48,120 bases of DNA from assembly GCA_001800605.1 (NCBI GenBank), contig MGVS01000012.1, positions 1-48,120 on the forward strand, written 5' to 3'. Shown here piece after piece: positions 25,911 through 33,539 of the stretch (positions are counted from its first letter, which is position 1; each line of letters opens with the position of its first letter). Below the pieces are notes generated by a model. The model saw nothing but the letters and a program-made list of their open reading frames with translations, was not told where the DNA came from and did not search any database. The translations under genes and the position numbers were made by a program. This DNA is from Elusimicrobia bacterium RIFOXYD2_FULL_34_15. GTDB lineage: Bacteria; Elusimicrobiota; UBA8919.

Positions 25911-27731
25911 ATGGTTCAAGCGGTTGGCAGGAAAAAATCCTGTAAAGAAATACTTCTCGATAAGAAAATATTAACTGATGAACAAATTTTAAAAGTTGAA
26001 GAAGAAGTCAAAAAATCAGGTACGCTCTTCCAGCAGTGTGTTATTGATTTAAAGCTTGTCGAAAAAGGGCAGCTGCTCAAACTTTTGTCAAATGAATGGG
26101 TTGTTAAGGCAATAGACCTATCCGTAATGGATGTAGATCCGGAAGTCGCCAAAATCATTCCCAAACAATCTGTTAAAAGGTATAACGCTGTTCCTTTTGC
26201 AAAAGAAGAAAACATTTTATTTGTTGCCATGGCGGACCCTCGCGATTTATTTGCAGTTGAAGATATCAATTTAAGAACGGGTTTTCAGGTCCAGCCTTAT
26301 TTGGCATTTCCTGAAGATATTAAAATAGTCGTAGATAAAGTTTATGGTGCGGAAGATACACAACAGTCAGAAGAGGAAGAAGACAAGCCGGCAGCACCTA
26401 CAACAACAGCTTCTGCGGCAGAATTAGCAGATGATGCTAAAGAACTTACCGCCGAATTAATAGCAGGCCTGGATTCCGGCGATGAAATTCAGGTAGATAA
26501 AAATAGAGAAGAGTCGTCCGACATTATGCAGGTTGATACTTCTGCTCCCGAGGTTGAAAAACTTGTTAATGCAATCATTTTGGAAGCAATGCGTCTTAAA
26601 GCGTCAGATATTCATATTGAACCATTTGAAAAAAAATTCGCTGTCCGTTACCGGGTAGACGGGGATTTAAGGCGTGCAACTTTTAAGATACCAATGAGTT
26701 TCAAACAAGCACTAATTGCAAAAATAAAAATTATGTCCGGCACAATGAATCTTACTGAACGCAGAATTCCTCAGGACGGCAGAATTCAGGTGAAAGCAAG
26801 GGGAAAGCCGATAGAATTCCGCGTAAACATCATTCCGACGATATACGGTGAAAGTGCTGTAATGAGAATTTTAGACAGATCCGGTTCGTCTGCCAAGCTG
26901 GAACAATTAGGATTTTTACCAGATACTATTGATAAGTTTATGGCATGTCTTGCAAAGCCGTTTGGACTGATTCTTGTTTGCGGTCCAACCGGTAGCGGTA
27001 AATCCTACACGCTTTCCGCTGCACTTGCTGCAGTTCGTGACCCGGCCGAAAAAATATTAACCGCTGAAAATCCGGTTGAATATAATTTGGATGGCGTGAT
27101 TCAGGTACAGGTAAATCCGGACTTAAAAATGGGCGATAAAGTTTTTGATTTTGGTATGGCATTGCGTTCTTTTTTAAGGCAGGATCCCGATGTAATTATG
27201 GTCGGTGAAATCCGTGATAGAGAGACAGGGCAGATTGCCATGGAAGCAGCTATGACGGGGCATCTGGTTTTGTCTACAATTCATACTAACGATGCACCTT
27301 CTGCCGTATCAAGGCTTTCAGAGATGGGTATTCATACATTTCTTGTTGCGAACACAACCGAGTGCATACTCGCTCAGCGCCTTATCGGCACATTATGCAA
27401 GAGTTGCAAAGAACCGGACCCGAACCCGCCGGAAGACTTAATCAAAATGTTAGAACTTAAAAAAATAGATTACTCAAAAGCAACATTCATGAAAATGCAC
27501 CAGGGCGGTTGTCCAAAATGCGGCGGCAGGGGTATGAAGGGTAGAACTGCGATACATGAGCTTTTAGTAATGAATGAAGAGTTACGCAGACTTTGTATAA
27601 AAGAATCTTCAGTAGGTCCGATACGAGATTTGGCTGTAAAAAATGGGATGCGTCTTCTTGTTGAAGACGGCCTGATAAAAATAACAATGGGAATGACGAC
27701 TTTTGAAGAATTAATGGCAGCAGCGAATTAA
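25911..27731 (+). CDS. Second PilB/GspE-family ATPase
   Basis: 606 residues. The N-terminal domain (SCKEILLDKKILTDEQILKV...) resembles MshEN in layout but has lost the RLG and Gln residues, so c-di-GMP binding is doubtful. An acidic linker of about 60 residues follows. Walker A GPTGSGKS is at 358-365; the Asp box reads TAENPVEY, with Asn in place of the usual Asp; Walker B IMVGEIRD and IHTNDAPS are intact. Zinc Cys pairs are CKSC and CPKC. It is only moderately similar to the first ATPase, so it is not a recent duplicate. GAGGTG precedes the ATG. Confidence 0.9.
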   Translation: MVQAVGRKKSCKEILLDKKILTDEQILKVEEEVKKSGTLFQQCVIDLKLVEKGQLLKLLSNEWVVKAIDLSVMDVDPEVAKIIPKQSVKRYNAVPFAKEENILFVAMADPRDLFAVEDINLRTGFQVQPYLAFPEDIKIVVDKVYGAEDTQQSEEEEDKPAAPTTTASAAELADDAKELTAELIAGLDSGDEIQVDKNREESSDIMQVDTSAPEVEKLVNAIILEAMRLKASDIHIEPFEKKFAVRYRVDGDLRRATFKIPMSFKQALIAKIKIMSGTMNLTERRIPQDGRIQVKARGKPIEFRVNIIPTIYGESAVMRILDRSGSSAKLEQLGFLPDTIDKFMACLAKPFGLILVCGPTGSGKSYTLSAALAAVRDPAEKILTAENPVEYNLDGVIQVQVNPDLKMGDKVFDFGMALRSFLRQDPDVIMVGEIRDRETGQIAMEAAMTGHLVLSTIHTNDAPSAVSRLSEMGIHTFLVANTTECILAQRLIGTLCKSCKEPDPNPPEDLIKMLELKKIDYSKATFMKMHQGGCPKCGGRGMKGRTAIHELLVMNEELRRLCIKESSVGPIRDLAVKNGMRLLVEDGLIKITMGMTTFEELMAAAN

Positions 27732-27734
27732 GGC

Positions 27735-27918
27735 AGTACACAGAATACAGTACACAGAATATCCGCCACTTCCGCCACTGAAACTTTGGGGGACAAGAAA
27801 TCGTAGGCGGGCAGGCAGTACTCAGTATATAGATTTCTAAATAATTAAAAACTGTATCCTGTGTACTGTGTACCGATTTTTAGCTGTATCCAGTATCCTG
27901 TATCCTGAGTACTAATAA
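27735..27918. repeat. Family D repeat cluster
   Basis: Inverted copies of the CTGTATCCTGTGTACTGT unit: one set on the minus strand at 27735-27762 and several on the plus strand at 27850-27912, around a GC-rich core (CCGCCACTTCCGCCACTG). No gene is seen. GGGAGTG at 27919-27925 is the ribosome binding site of the next gene. Confidence 0.65.
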
Positions 27919-27932
27919 TGGGAGTGTAAAAA

Positions 27933-28964
27933 ATGCCGGGAAAAAACTTTGATTTTACAGAATTTTTTGAAATTGCAAGAACCATAACATCAACATTAGA
28001 TGTTGATTCTGCTCTCAAAAAAATCGGTTCAGCTGCAGAAAAATTAACTAATACCATGGCATCTTCAATAATGCTTTTAGATGAAGACGGTAAGAATTTA
28101 TATTTTAAAGTTGCAAGCGGAGACAAAGGAACGGTTCTTACCAAATTAAAAGTTCCGGTTGGTGAAGGCATTGCCGGCTGGGTTGCCAAAAACAAGGAAC
28201 CGCTTGTAATACAGGATGTAAGCACCGATCCGCGTTTCACCGGAAAAATAGATTCAGAATCAGGGTTCAGGACCCGATCCATATTATGTGTTCCTCTAAT
28301 AGTCAATAACGAACTTATCGGTGTTGCAGAGGTATTAAATAAAATTGACGGTTCGCAATTTACTGAAGAGGATAAAATAATTTTAATGAATCTCTCAAAT
28401 TTTGCTGCGGTTGCAATAATGAATGCAAAAAATATTTCAGATCAGCAGAATTTCTTTGCAAATATTTTCGAAATACTTACAAATTCTTTTGAATCAAAAG
28501 ACAGGTCATTGTCCGGTCATTCATTTAGGGTGGCACAACTTGCAACAGCTATCGCAAGGGAGCTCAATATAACCGGTTCACAATATAAAGATATATACTA
28601 TGCCGCTATTCTGCATGATGTTGGTTTTTTAAATTCTACCGAGTATACAACATTTGATCATTCAAGAGATAAAGTACATCCAACAACAGGTTATGAAATG
28701 ATAAAAAATATAAATCTTCTCAGAAATTGTGCACTTCTAATAAAATATCATCATCTTATGTATGATGGTTCGGGCTACCCGCAGGAAGGCTTAAAAAAAG
28801 ACTCAATTCCGATAGGTGCAAGAATAATATCTTTCGTCGAGTCGATTGAGGATATGCGGATTTACAATACATCAGACGAGAAAATAAAACAAGCTATAGA
28901 ATCCCAAAGAGATATAAAATATGATCCCGCAGTAGTAAATGCATATCTGAAAATCAGTGAATGA
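27933..28964 (+). CDS. GAF domain plus HD-GYP domain protein
   Basis: 343 residues. Residues about 20-165 form a GAF sensor domain (VPVGEGIAGWVAKNKEPLVI is its hallmark). Residues about 185-330 are an HD-GYP domain: HSFRVAQLA, HD at 228-229 in ILHDVG, HPTTGYEMI, and YDGSGYP with GYP at 281-283. HD-GYP proteins hydrolyse c-di-GMP to GMP. The HD and GYP motifs are intact, so activity is likely. The chain ends somewhat early after the domain. It overlaps the receiver gene by ATGA, suggesting a two-protein phosphodiesterase and response-regulator pair. Confidence 0.9.
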   Translation: MPGKNFDFTEFFEIARTITSTLDVDSALKKIGSAAEKLTNTMASSIMLLDEDGKNLYFKVASGDKGTVLTKLKVPVGEGIAGWVAKNKEPLVIQDVSTDPRFTGKIDSESGFRTRSILCVPLIVNNELIGVAEVLNKIDGSQFTEEDKIILMNLSNFAAVAIMNAKNISDQQNFFANIFEILTNSFESKDRSLSGHSFRVAQLATAIARELNITGSQYKDIYYAAILHDVGFLNSTEYTTFDHSRDKVHPTTGYEMIKNINLLRNCALLIKYHHLMYDGSGYPQEGLKKDSIPIGARIISFVESIEDMRIYNTSDEKIKQAIESQRDIKYDPAVVNAYLKISE

Positions 28965-29350
28965 TTAATAAAAAAATTCTTATTGTAGATGACGACAAAA
29001 ACATAGTCGAATTACTTAAAACTTTAGTTACTCCCATCGGTTGCGAAATTTTTACTGCCTGCGACGGTGCGGAGGCATTTTCAGTATACCGCAGGGAAAA
29101 ACCACAACTTGTAATACTTGACATAATGATGCCAAAATTTTCAGGTTATCAGGTGTTACACCGCATGAAAAAAGATGAATCATTTAAACCTTTCCCAAAA
29201 GTTTTAATGCTATCCGCAAAATCTAATCCGGAAGATATCCGGCAAGCCGAAATGTTCAAGTGCGATGCATATTTAACAAAACCATTCGAACCGGAAGACC
29301 TCGTAAAAAAAGTCAAAGAATTGCTTGATCTAAAAAACTATAATTTATAA
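28961..29350 (+). CDS. Single-domain response regulator (receiver)
   Basis: 129 residues, receiver domain only. Acidic pair in VDDDKN at the start, phosphoacceptor D54 in ILDIMMPK, and the Lys in LTKPFEP near 107-113. No output domain. It is translationally coupled to the HD-GYP gene, so the two probably act together. The sensor kinase is not in the window. Confidence 0.92.
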   Translation: MINKKILIVDDDKNIVELLKTLVTPIGCEIFTACDGAEAFSVYRREKPQLVILDIMMPKFSGYQVLHRMKKDESFKPFPKVLMLSAKSNPEDIRQAEMFKCDAYLTKPFEPEDLVKKVKELLDLKNYNL

Positions 29351-29352
29351 AA

Positions 29353-30270
29353 ATGGAAAACATCATTGCCGAAATAAACAAATTAAAAATAAGCAAAAAG
29401 GCAGTTATTCTCTCTCATAACTATCAACTGCCTGAAATTCAGGATATCGCTGATTTTGTCGGTGATTCTTTGGAATTATCAAGGAACGCCGCAGATACTG
29501 ATGCAAATATTATTGTTTTCTGCGGAGTTAATTTCATGGCAGAAACCGCAAAAATTCTTTCTCCGAAAAAAACCGTTCTTCTACCCGACTTAAGAAGCGG
29601 CTGTCCGCTTGCAGACATGGTTACCCCGGATGATATAAAAAAATTGCGGGAAGAGAACCCCGGAGCAGAAGTTGTATGTTATATAAATACTTCAGCTGAA
29701 GTAAAAGCAGAATGCGATATATGCTGTACTTCTTCCAATGCGGTTGACATTGTTAATTCAGTTAATTCAGATATGGTAATCTTTTTACCGGATAGAAATC
29801 TCGGCAATTATGTCTCAAAACACACAAAAAAGAAAATGATAATCTGGAATGGTTATTGTCCGACTCATGAAAATCTTAAAATAGAAGATGTTTTAGAAAT
29901 GAAAAAATTATATCCTAATGCAAAATTTGTCGCACATCCGGAATGCACGGAAGATGTATTGAAACTTGCTGACAAAATAACCTCAACCAGCGGAATAATA
30001 AAATATGTAAAAACAGATCCTTCTAAAGATTTTATAATAGGAACCGAAACAGCTATTTTACACCGTCTAAAAAAAGAAAGCCCGGAAAAAAACTTTATTC
30101 CCGCTTCCCGGAAAATGTACTGTCCAAACATGAAATATAATAACCTTGAATCTTTATACGAATCACTCCTTAATGAGGAGCCCGAAATGGAAGTTCCAGA
30201 AAAAATCCGCCAAAAAGCATACCTTACTATAAAGAAAATGTTAGATGTTTCAAAAATAATTGTTTCCTAA
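29353..30270 (+). CDS. nadA: Quinolinate synthase A
   Basis: A 305-residue [4Fe-4S] enzyme that condenses iminoaspartate with dihydroxyacetone phosphate to quinolinate, first committed intermediate of NAD synthesis. Three cluster Cys are visible in SGCPLADM, GYCPTHE and MYCPNMKYNNL. The first motif is LSHNYQLPEIQDIADFVGDS and AHPECTEDVL is also typical. Its partner nadB lies 0.9 kb downstream. The gene begins two bases after the receiver stop. Confidence 0.95.
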   Translation: MENIIAEINKLKISKKAVILSHNYQLPEIQDIADFVGDSLELSRNAADTDANIIVFCGVNFMAETAKILSPKKTVLLPDLRSGCPLADMVTPDDIKKLREENPGAEVVCYINTSAEVKAECDICCTSSNAVDIVNSVNSDMVIFLPDRNLGNYVSKHTKKKMIIWNGYCPTHENLKIEDVLEMKKLYPNAKFVAHPECTEDVLKLADKITSTSGIIKYVKTDPSKDFIIGTETAILHRLKKESPEKNFIPASRKMYCPNMKYNNLESLYESLLNEEPEMEVPEKIRQKAYLTIKKMLDVSKIIVS

Positions 30271-30303
30271 AAACTGTATCCTGTGTACTGTATTCTGAGT
30301 ACT
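30271..30303. repeat. Family D repeat
   Basis: AACTGTATCCTGTGTACTGT, then ATTCTGAGTACTA, immediately after the nadA stop. It makes a false in-frame GTG start for the following gene. Confidence 0.6.
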
Positions 30304-30345
30304 ATTTACCGCATTTTGGATATTATAATAAACTCTATAAACACA

Positions 30346-30963
30346 ATGAACTCTAAGAACCCTACAAACCCTTACACCGGTATCGACAAATCCTGGCAAA
30401 TTCTCAAAGAATCTAATCCGCAAAACATTGCAGAAAATACACTAACAGAATTTATACTCCAAAAAAACATATTTATAGTAAAATATCTTAATGAAAATTA
30501 TGCGATAGATTTAAATACAAAAACAATTTACAATTTAAAAAATAACATAAAAGTTACTTCATTTGATTTTAATCTTTCAATACTAATATATATGACAACT
30601 ATGGATGCTGAAATGCCGGCAGATAAATTTATTTCAGCTTCTGAAAATCCTTCGGTAACCCAGTTTTTTTCTAAAAATCATGTGATACCGGCAGATAAAC
30701 TTACAAAATCATTTGATAATAATTTTGAAGAATTTAAAAAAAAGTGTATTTCTTTTGGTGCCAAAGAATACCCTTTTGGTGATTTAGGTCTGCAATTTAA
30801 AGTGTTGCCTAAAGGAAATATTGCTATTATCTATTGGAAAGGTGATGACGAATTCCCTTCAAATACAACTTTCCTTTTTGAAGAAATGCTCATAAATAAA
30901 ATGCCGCCTGATTCTCTCTGGTCCTTTTCAAAAACAATAATCAAAACATTAGTCGAAGAATAA
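30346..30963 (+). CDS. DUF3786-like protein
   Basis: 205 residues, soluble. The C-terminal half (YPFGDLGLQFKVLPKGNIAI, IYWKGDDEFPSNTTFLFEE, DSLWSFSKTIIKTL) resembles DUF3786, a family of unknown role found mostly in anaerobes and often beside corrinoid or Fe-S enzymes. The start is taken at the ATG at 30346, since the upstream frame from 30283 is repeat sequence. It sits between nadA and nadB. Confidence 0.65.
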   Translation: MNSKNPTNPYTGIDKSWQILKESNPQNIAENTLTEFILQKNIFIVKYLNENYAIDLNTKTIYNLKNNIKVTSFDFNLSILIYMTTMDAEMPADKFISASENPSVTQFFSKNHVIPADKLTKSFDNNFEEFKKKCISFGAKEYPFGDLGLQFKVLPKGNIAIIYWKGDDEFPSNTTFLFEEMLINKMPPDSLWSFSKTIIKTLVEE

Positions 30964-30982
30964 AAAAGCAGGTCTAGTAACC

Positions 30983-31011
30983 TTGTTTTTGCCATCGCAA
31001 TGTTATATAAT
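30983..31011 (+). promoter_or_regulatory. Putative promoter overlapped by a family B hairpin
   Basis: TTGTTT (30983-30988), 17-bp spacer, TATAAT (31006-31011). The 12-bp hairpin GAGATTGTCGAA/TTCGACAATCTC begins at the next base, so the predicted start point is inside a palindrome. It would serve nadB. Confidence 0.5.
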
Positions 31012-31162
31012 GAGATTGTCGAATTTTTCGACAATCTCTGATTACACAGATGGGAAAAAATGATTACACAGATTAAATCCTAATGGTTTATCAGTGTAAT
31101 CGGGTCTCAAAATCCCTGCCCGCAGTGCTTTCAGCATAACTGAAGCAGGCGGGAGTGTAATC
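31012..31162. repeat. Palindromic repeat family B copy 4 with nested GC palindrome
   Basis: Hairpin 31012-31038, then TGATTACACAGAT, GATTACACAGATT, then ATCAGTGTAATC. The last 13-mer is split by a GC-rich insertion (CCTGCCCGC...GCAGGCGGG, about 31116-31153) and resumes as GTGTAATC at 31155-31162. Confidence 0.75.
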
Positions 31163-31171
31163 GTTTTTATC

Positions 31172-32701
31172 ATGCAATATAAATCTGATTTCTTAATTAT
31201 TGGTTCCGGCATTTCCGGGCTTTCTCTTGCTTTACGGCTTGAGAAATCCGGTTCTGTTTCTATTATAACAAAACGAAATACCATAAACTCGAATACCTTT
31301 GAGGCACAGGGCGGTATCGCCTGTGTTTGCAGGAAAAAAGATACTTTTAAAAAACACATAAAAGATACACTTATAGCCGGTGACGGACTTTGTAAAAAAG
31401 AGGTAGTAGAATTAGTTGTTAAACAGGCACCGGAACGGATTGAAGAATTAAAAAATTGGGGTGTAAAATTTGATAAAGATGTCGGACTTGAGGGCGGACA
31501 TTCAGAAAGAAGGATTTTACATTCTGGTGACAATACGGGTAAAGATATAGAAACTGTTTTAGACAAAAAAGTTAAAAATAGAAAAAATATAAAAATTTTT
31601 GAGAACTTTGTTGCGATAAATTTAATTAAAAAAGACGGTAGATGCTGCGGTGCGTACGTATTAAACAAAGATAAAGGTTTAGTTGATACTTTTTTAGCAA
31701 AAACAATAATTTTGGCTACGGGTGGTGCGGGCAAGGTTTACTTATATACGTCCAATCCGGATGTAGCAGTAGGTGATGGTATTGCAATGGCCCATAGAAT
31801 TGGCTGTAAAGTGGCGAATCTTGAATTTATGCAGTTTCATCCGACATGCCTTTATCATCCCGAAGCAAAATCATTTTTAATATCAGAAGCACTCCGCGGA
31901 GAAGGTGCTATTTTAATTGATTCTAAAGGCAAAAGATTCATTAAAAAATATCATCCTCAAAAAGAATTGGCTCCGCGTGATATTGTGGCACGTGCTATAG
32001 ATGCAGAATTAAAAAAATCGGGCGACGATTGTGTTTATCTGGATATTTCATTTAAACCCAAATCGTTTATCAAAAAAAGATTTCCGACAATATACGAAAA
32101 ATGTTTATCTTACGGTATCGATATAACTAAAAAGCCGATACCTGTAGTCCCGGCTGCCCATTATTTATGCGGCGGTGTTTTAACAGACATATTCGGAAGA
32201 ACAAATATTTCAGGACTTTATGCAATCGGAGAGGTAGCGTGTACAGGTCTGCATGGTGCTAATCGGCTTGCATCAAATTCGCTTTTAGAGGGGCTGGTTT
32301 TTTCGTATCAGGCAGCTAAAAAAATAATTTCTGATAAATTTTCAAATAAATTTCCAAAAGTTGAATCTTGGAAAAAGGGACGTGCTACAAATCCGGACGA
32401 AGCAATAGTTATCTCGCACAATTGGGATGAAATAAGGCGTCTAATGTGGAATTATGTCGGAATTGTCCGTTCAAATAAACGTTTAGAGCGGGCACTTACA
32501 AGAATAGATATATTAAAGAAGGAAATCAATCAATATTACTGGGGTTTTATTATATCGCAGGATTTAATTGAATTAAGAAATATTGCTACAGTATCCAGGC
32601 TAATGATAAAATCGGCAGTTGCACGCAAGGAATCCCGCGGCCTTCATTATAATATTGACTATCCGACAAAACTTTCAGTAGTAAAAGATACAATATTATA
32701 G
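31172..32701 (+). CDS. nadB: L-aspartate oxidase
   Basis: A 509-residue flavoprotein that oxidises L-aspartate to iminoaspartate for NadA. The FAD motif GSGISGLSLALR is at the N-terminus; NTFEAQGGIACV, LEFMQFHPTCLY, SEALRGEGAIL, HYLCGGVLTDIFG and GLHGANRLASNSLLEGLVF are conserved in NadB. In anaerobes fumarate can be the electron acceptor. A family B element lies nine bases before the start and no clear ribosome binding site remains. Followed after 10 bp by hypA. Confidence 0.95.
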   Translation: MQYKSDFLIIGSGISGLSLALRLEKSGSVSIITKRNTINSNTFEAQGGIACVCRKKDTFKKHIKDTLIAGDGLCKKEVVELVVKQAPERIEELKNWGVKFDKDVGLEGGHSERRILHSGDNTGKDIETVLDKKVKNRKNIKIFENFVAINLIKKDGRCCGAYVLNKDKGLVDTFLAKTIILATGGAGKVYLYTSNPDVAVGDGIAMAHRIGCKVANLEFMQFHPTCLYHPEAKSFLISEALRGEGAILIDSKGKRFIKKYHPQKELAPRDIVARAIDAELKKSGDDCVYLDISFKPKSFIKKRFPTIYEKCLSYGIDITKKPIPVVPAAHYLCGGVLTDIFGRTNISGLYAIGEVACTGLHGANRLASNSLLEGLVFSYQAAKKIISDKFSNKFPKVESWKKGRATNPDEAIVISHNWDEIRRLMWNYVGIVRSNKRLERALTRIDILKKEINQYYWGFIISQDLIELRNIATVSRLMIKSAVARKESRGLHYNIDYPTKLSVVKDTIL

Positions 32702-32711
32702 GAAATTTGTT

Positions 32712-33056
32712 ATGCATGAATTAGGAATAGCTAAAAGTTTGTTTGAAATTGCTTTACAGACGGCAAAAAAAAATAAACTTACCAAAATTACAAGAATTTC
32801 TATAAAACTCGGAGAAGCATCCGGTATAGAAGAAGGTTTTTTAAAACATTCTTTTGTCGACCATTTATTTCCAAATACAATTGCTTCCGGCTGCAAATTG
32901 GAGATTGTAGTTGAAAAAGTAGCAGCAATATGTAAAAAGTGCTCCGCGAACTTCTCCCCGAAAGAGATGGTTTTTTGTTGCCCTTCTTGTAACGAACAAA
33001 GCATAGAGATAATTTCCGGTAAAGATGTTTATGTGAATTTTATCGAAGGCGAATAG
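32712..33056 (+). CDS. hypA: [NiFe]-hydrogenase nickel insertion protein HypA
   Basis: 114 residues. It starts MHELGIAKSLFEIA; the N-terminal Met-His-Glu binds nickel. The zinc finger is CKKC near residue 76 and CCPSC near 94. HypA hands nickel to the hydrogenase large subunit with HypB. Length is normal. hypF follows after a 480-bp repeat-filled gap; hypB, C, D and E and the hydrogenase are not in the window. Confidence 0.93.
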   Translation: MHELGIAKSLFEIALQTAKKNKLTKITRISIKLGEASGIEEGFLKHSFVDHLFPNTIASGCKLEIVVEKVAAICKKCSANFSPKEMVFCCPSCNEQSIEIISGKDVYVNFIEGE

Positions 33057-33539
33057 CGCTCGCAATCAATTTTCTTAGACCTGCCTACCGGCAGGCAGGC
33101 ACGCATCAGTTCTAATCGTCGCTCCTGAATGTATAGGTCGCTCCTCAAGGGTCTTACGAAAATTATTGCTTCGCTTGCACTAAAAGGCAAAATTGCAGTC
33201 ATCCTGAGCGTAGCGAAGGATCTCATAATAGGTCGCCCGCCTGACCATTCATAACTTCTTATAGATAGTCGGGCAGGCAAATTGAGGCTCTACAAAAGTT
33301 TCTTGCTCGTTCACTATTAAAGTCAAAATCAGCAAATTTCTACTTCGCGCAACAATTAAAAAAAATATGACGAAAATTATTGCTCGCTTGATGTAAGACG
33401 TCATTCTGAACGAAGTGAAGAATCTTTTTTTTACACCGAGATGCTTCGGCCGCCGTGGCGAGCTCAGCATGACATCATCATAATCACAGTTTTTTAATCT
33501 GTGTAATCGTCTTTTGAAATCTGTGTAATCGTTGTTAAA
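33057..33539. repeat. Non-coding repeat cluster between hypA and hypF
   Basis: A 480-bp gap without a gene. It holds: CCTGCCTACCGGCAGGCAGG (33080-33099); ACGAAAATTATTGCT..CGCTTG twice (33158-33179 and 33370-33390); GTCATCCTGAGCGTAGCGAA (from 33198); GTCATTCTGAACGAAGTGAA (from 33400); GATGCTTCGG...CAGCATGACATCAT (33440-33480); and two family B 13-mers, AATCTGTGTAATC, at 33496-33508 and 33518-33530. The last ends nine bases before the hypF start codon. Confidence 0.7.
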
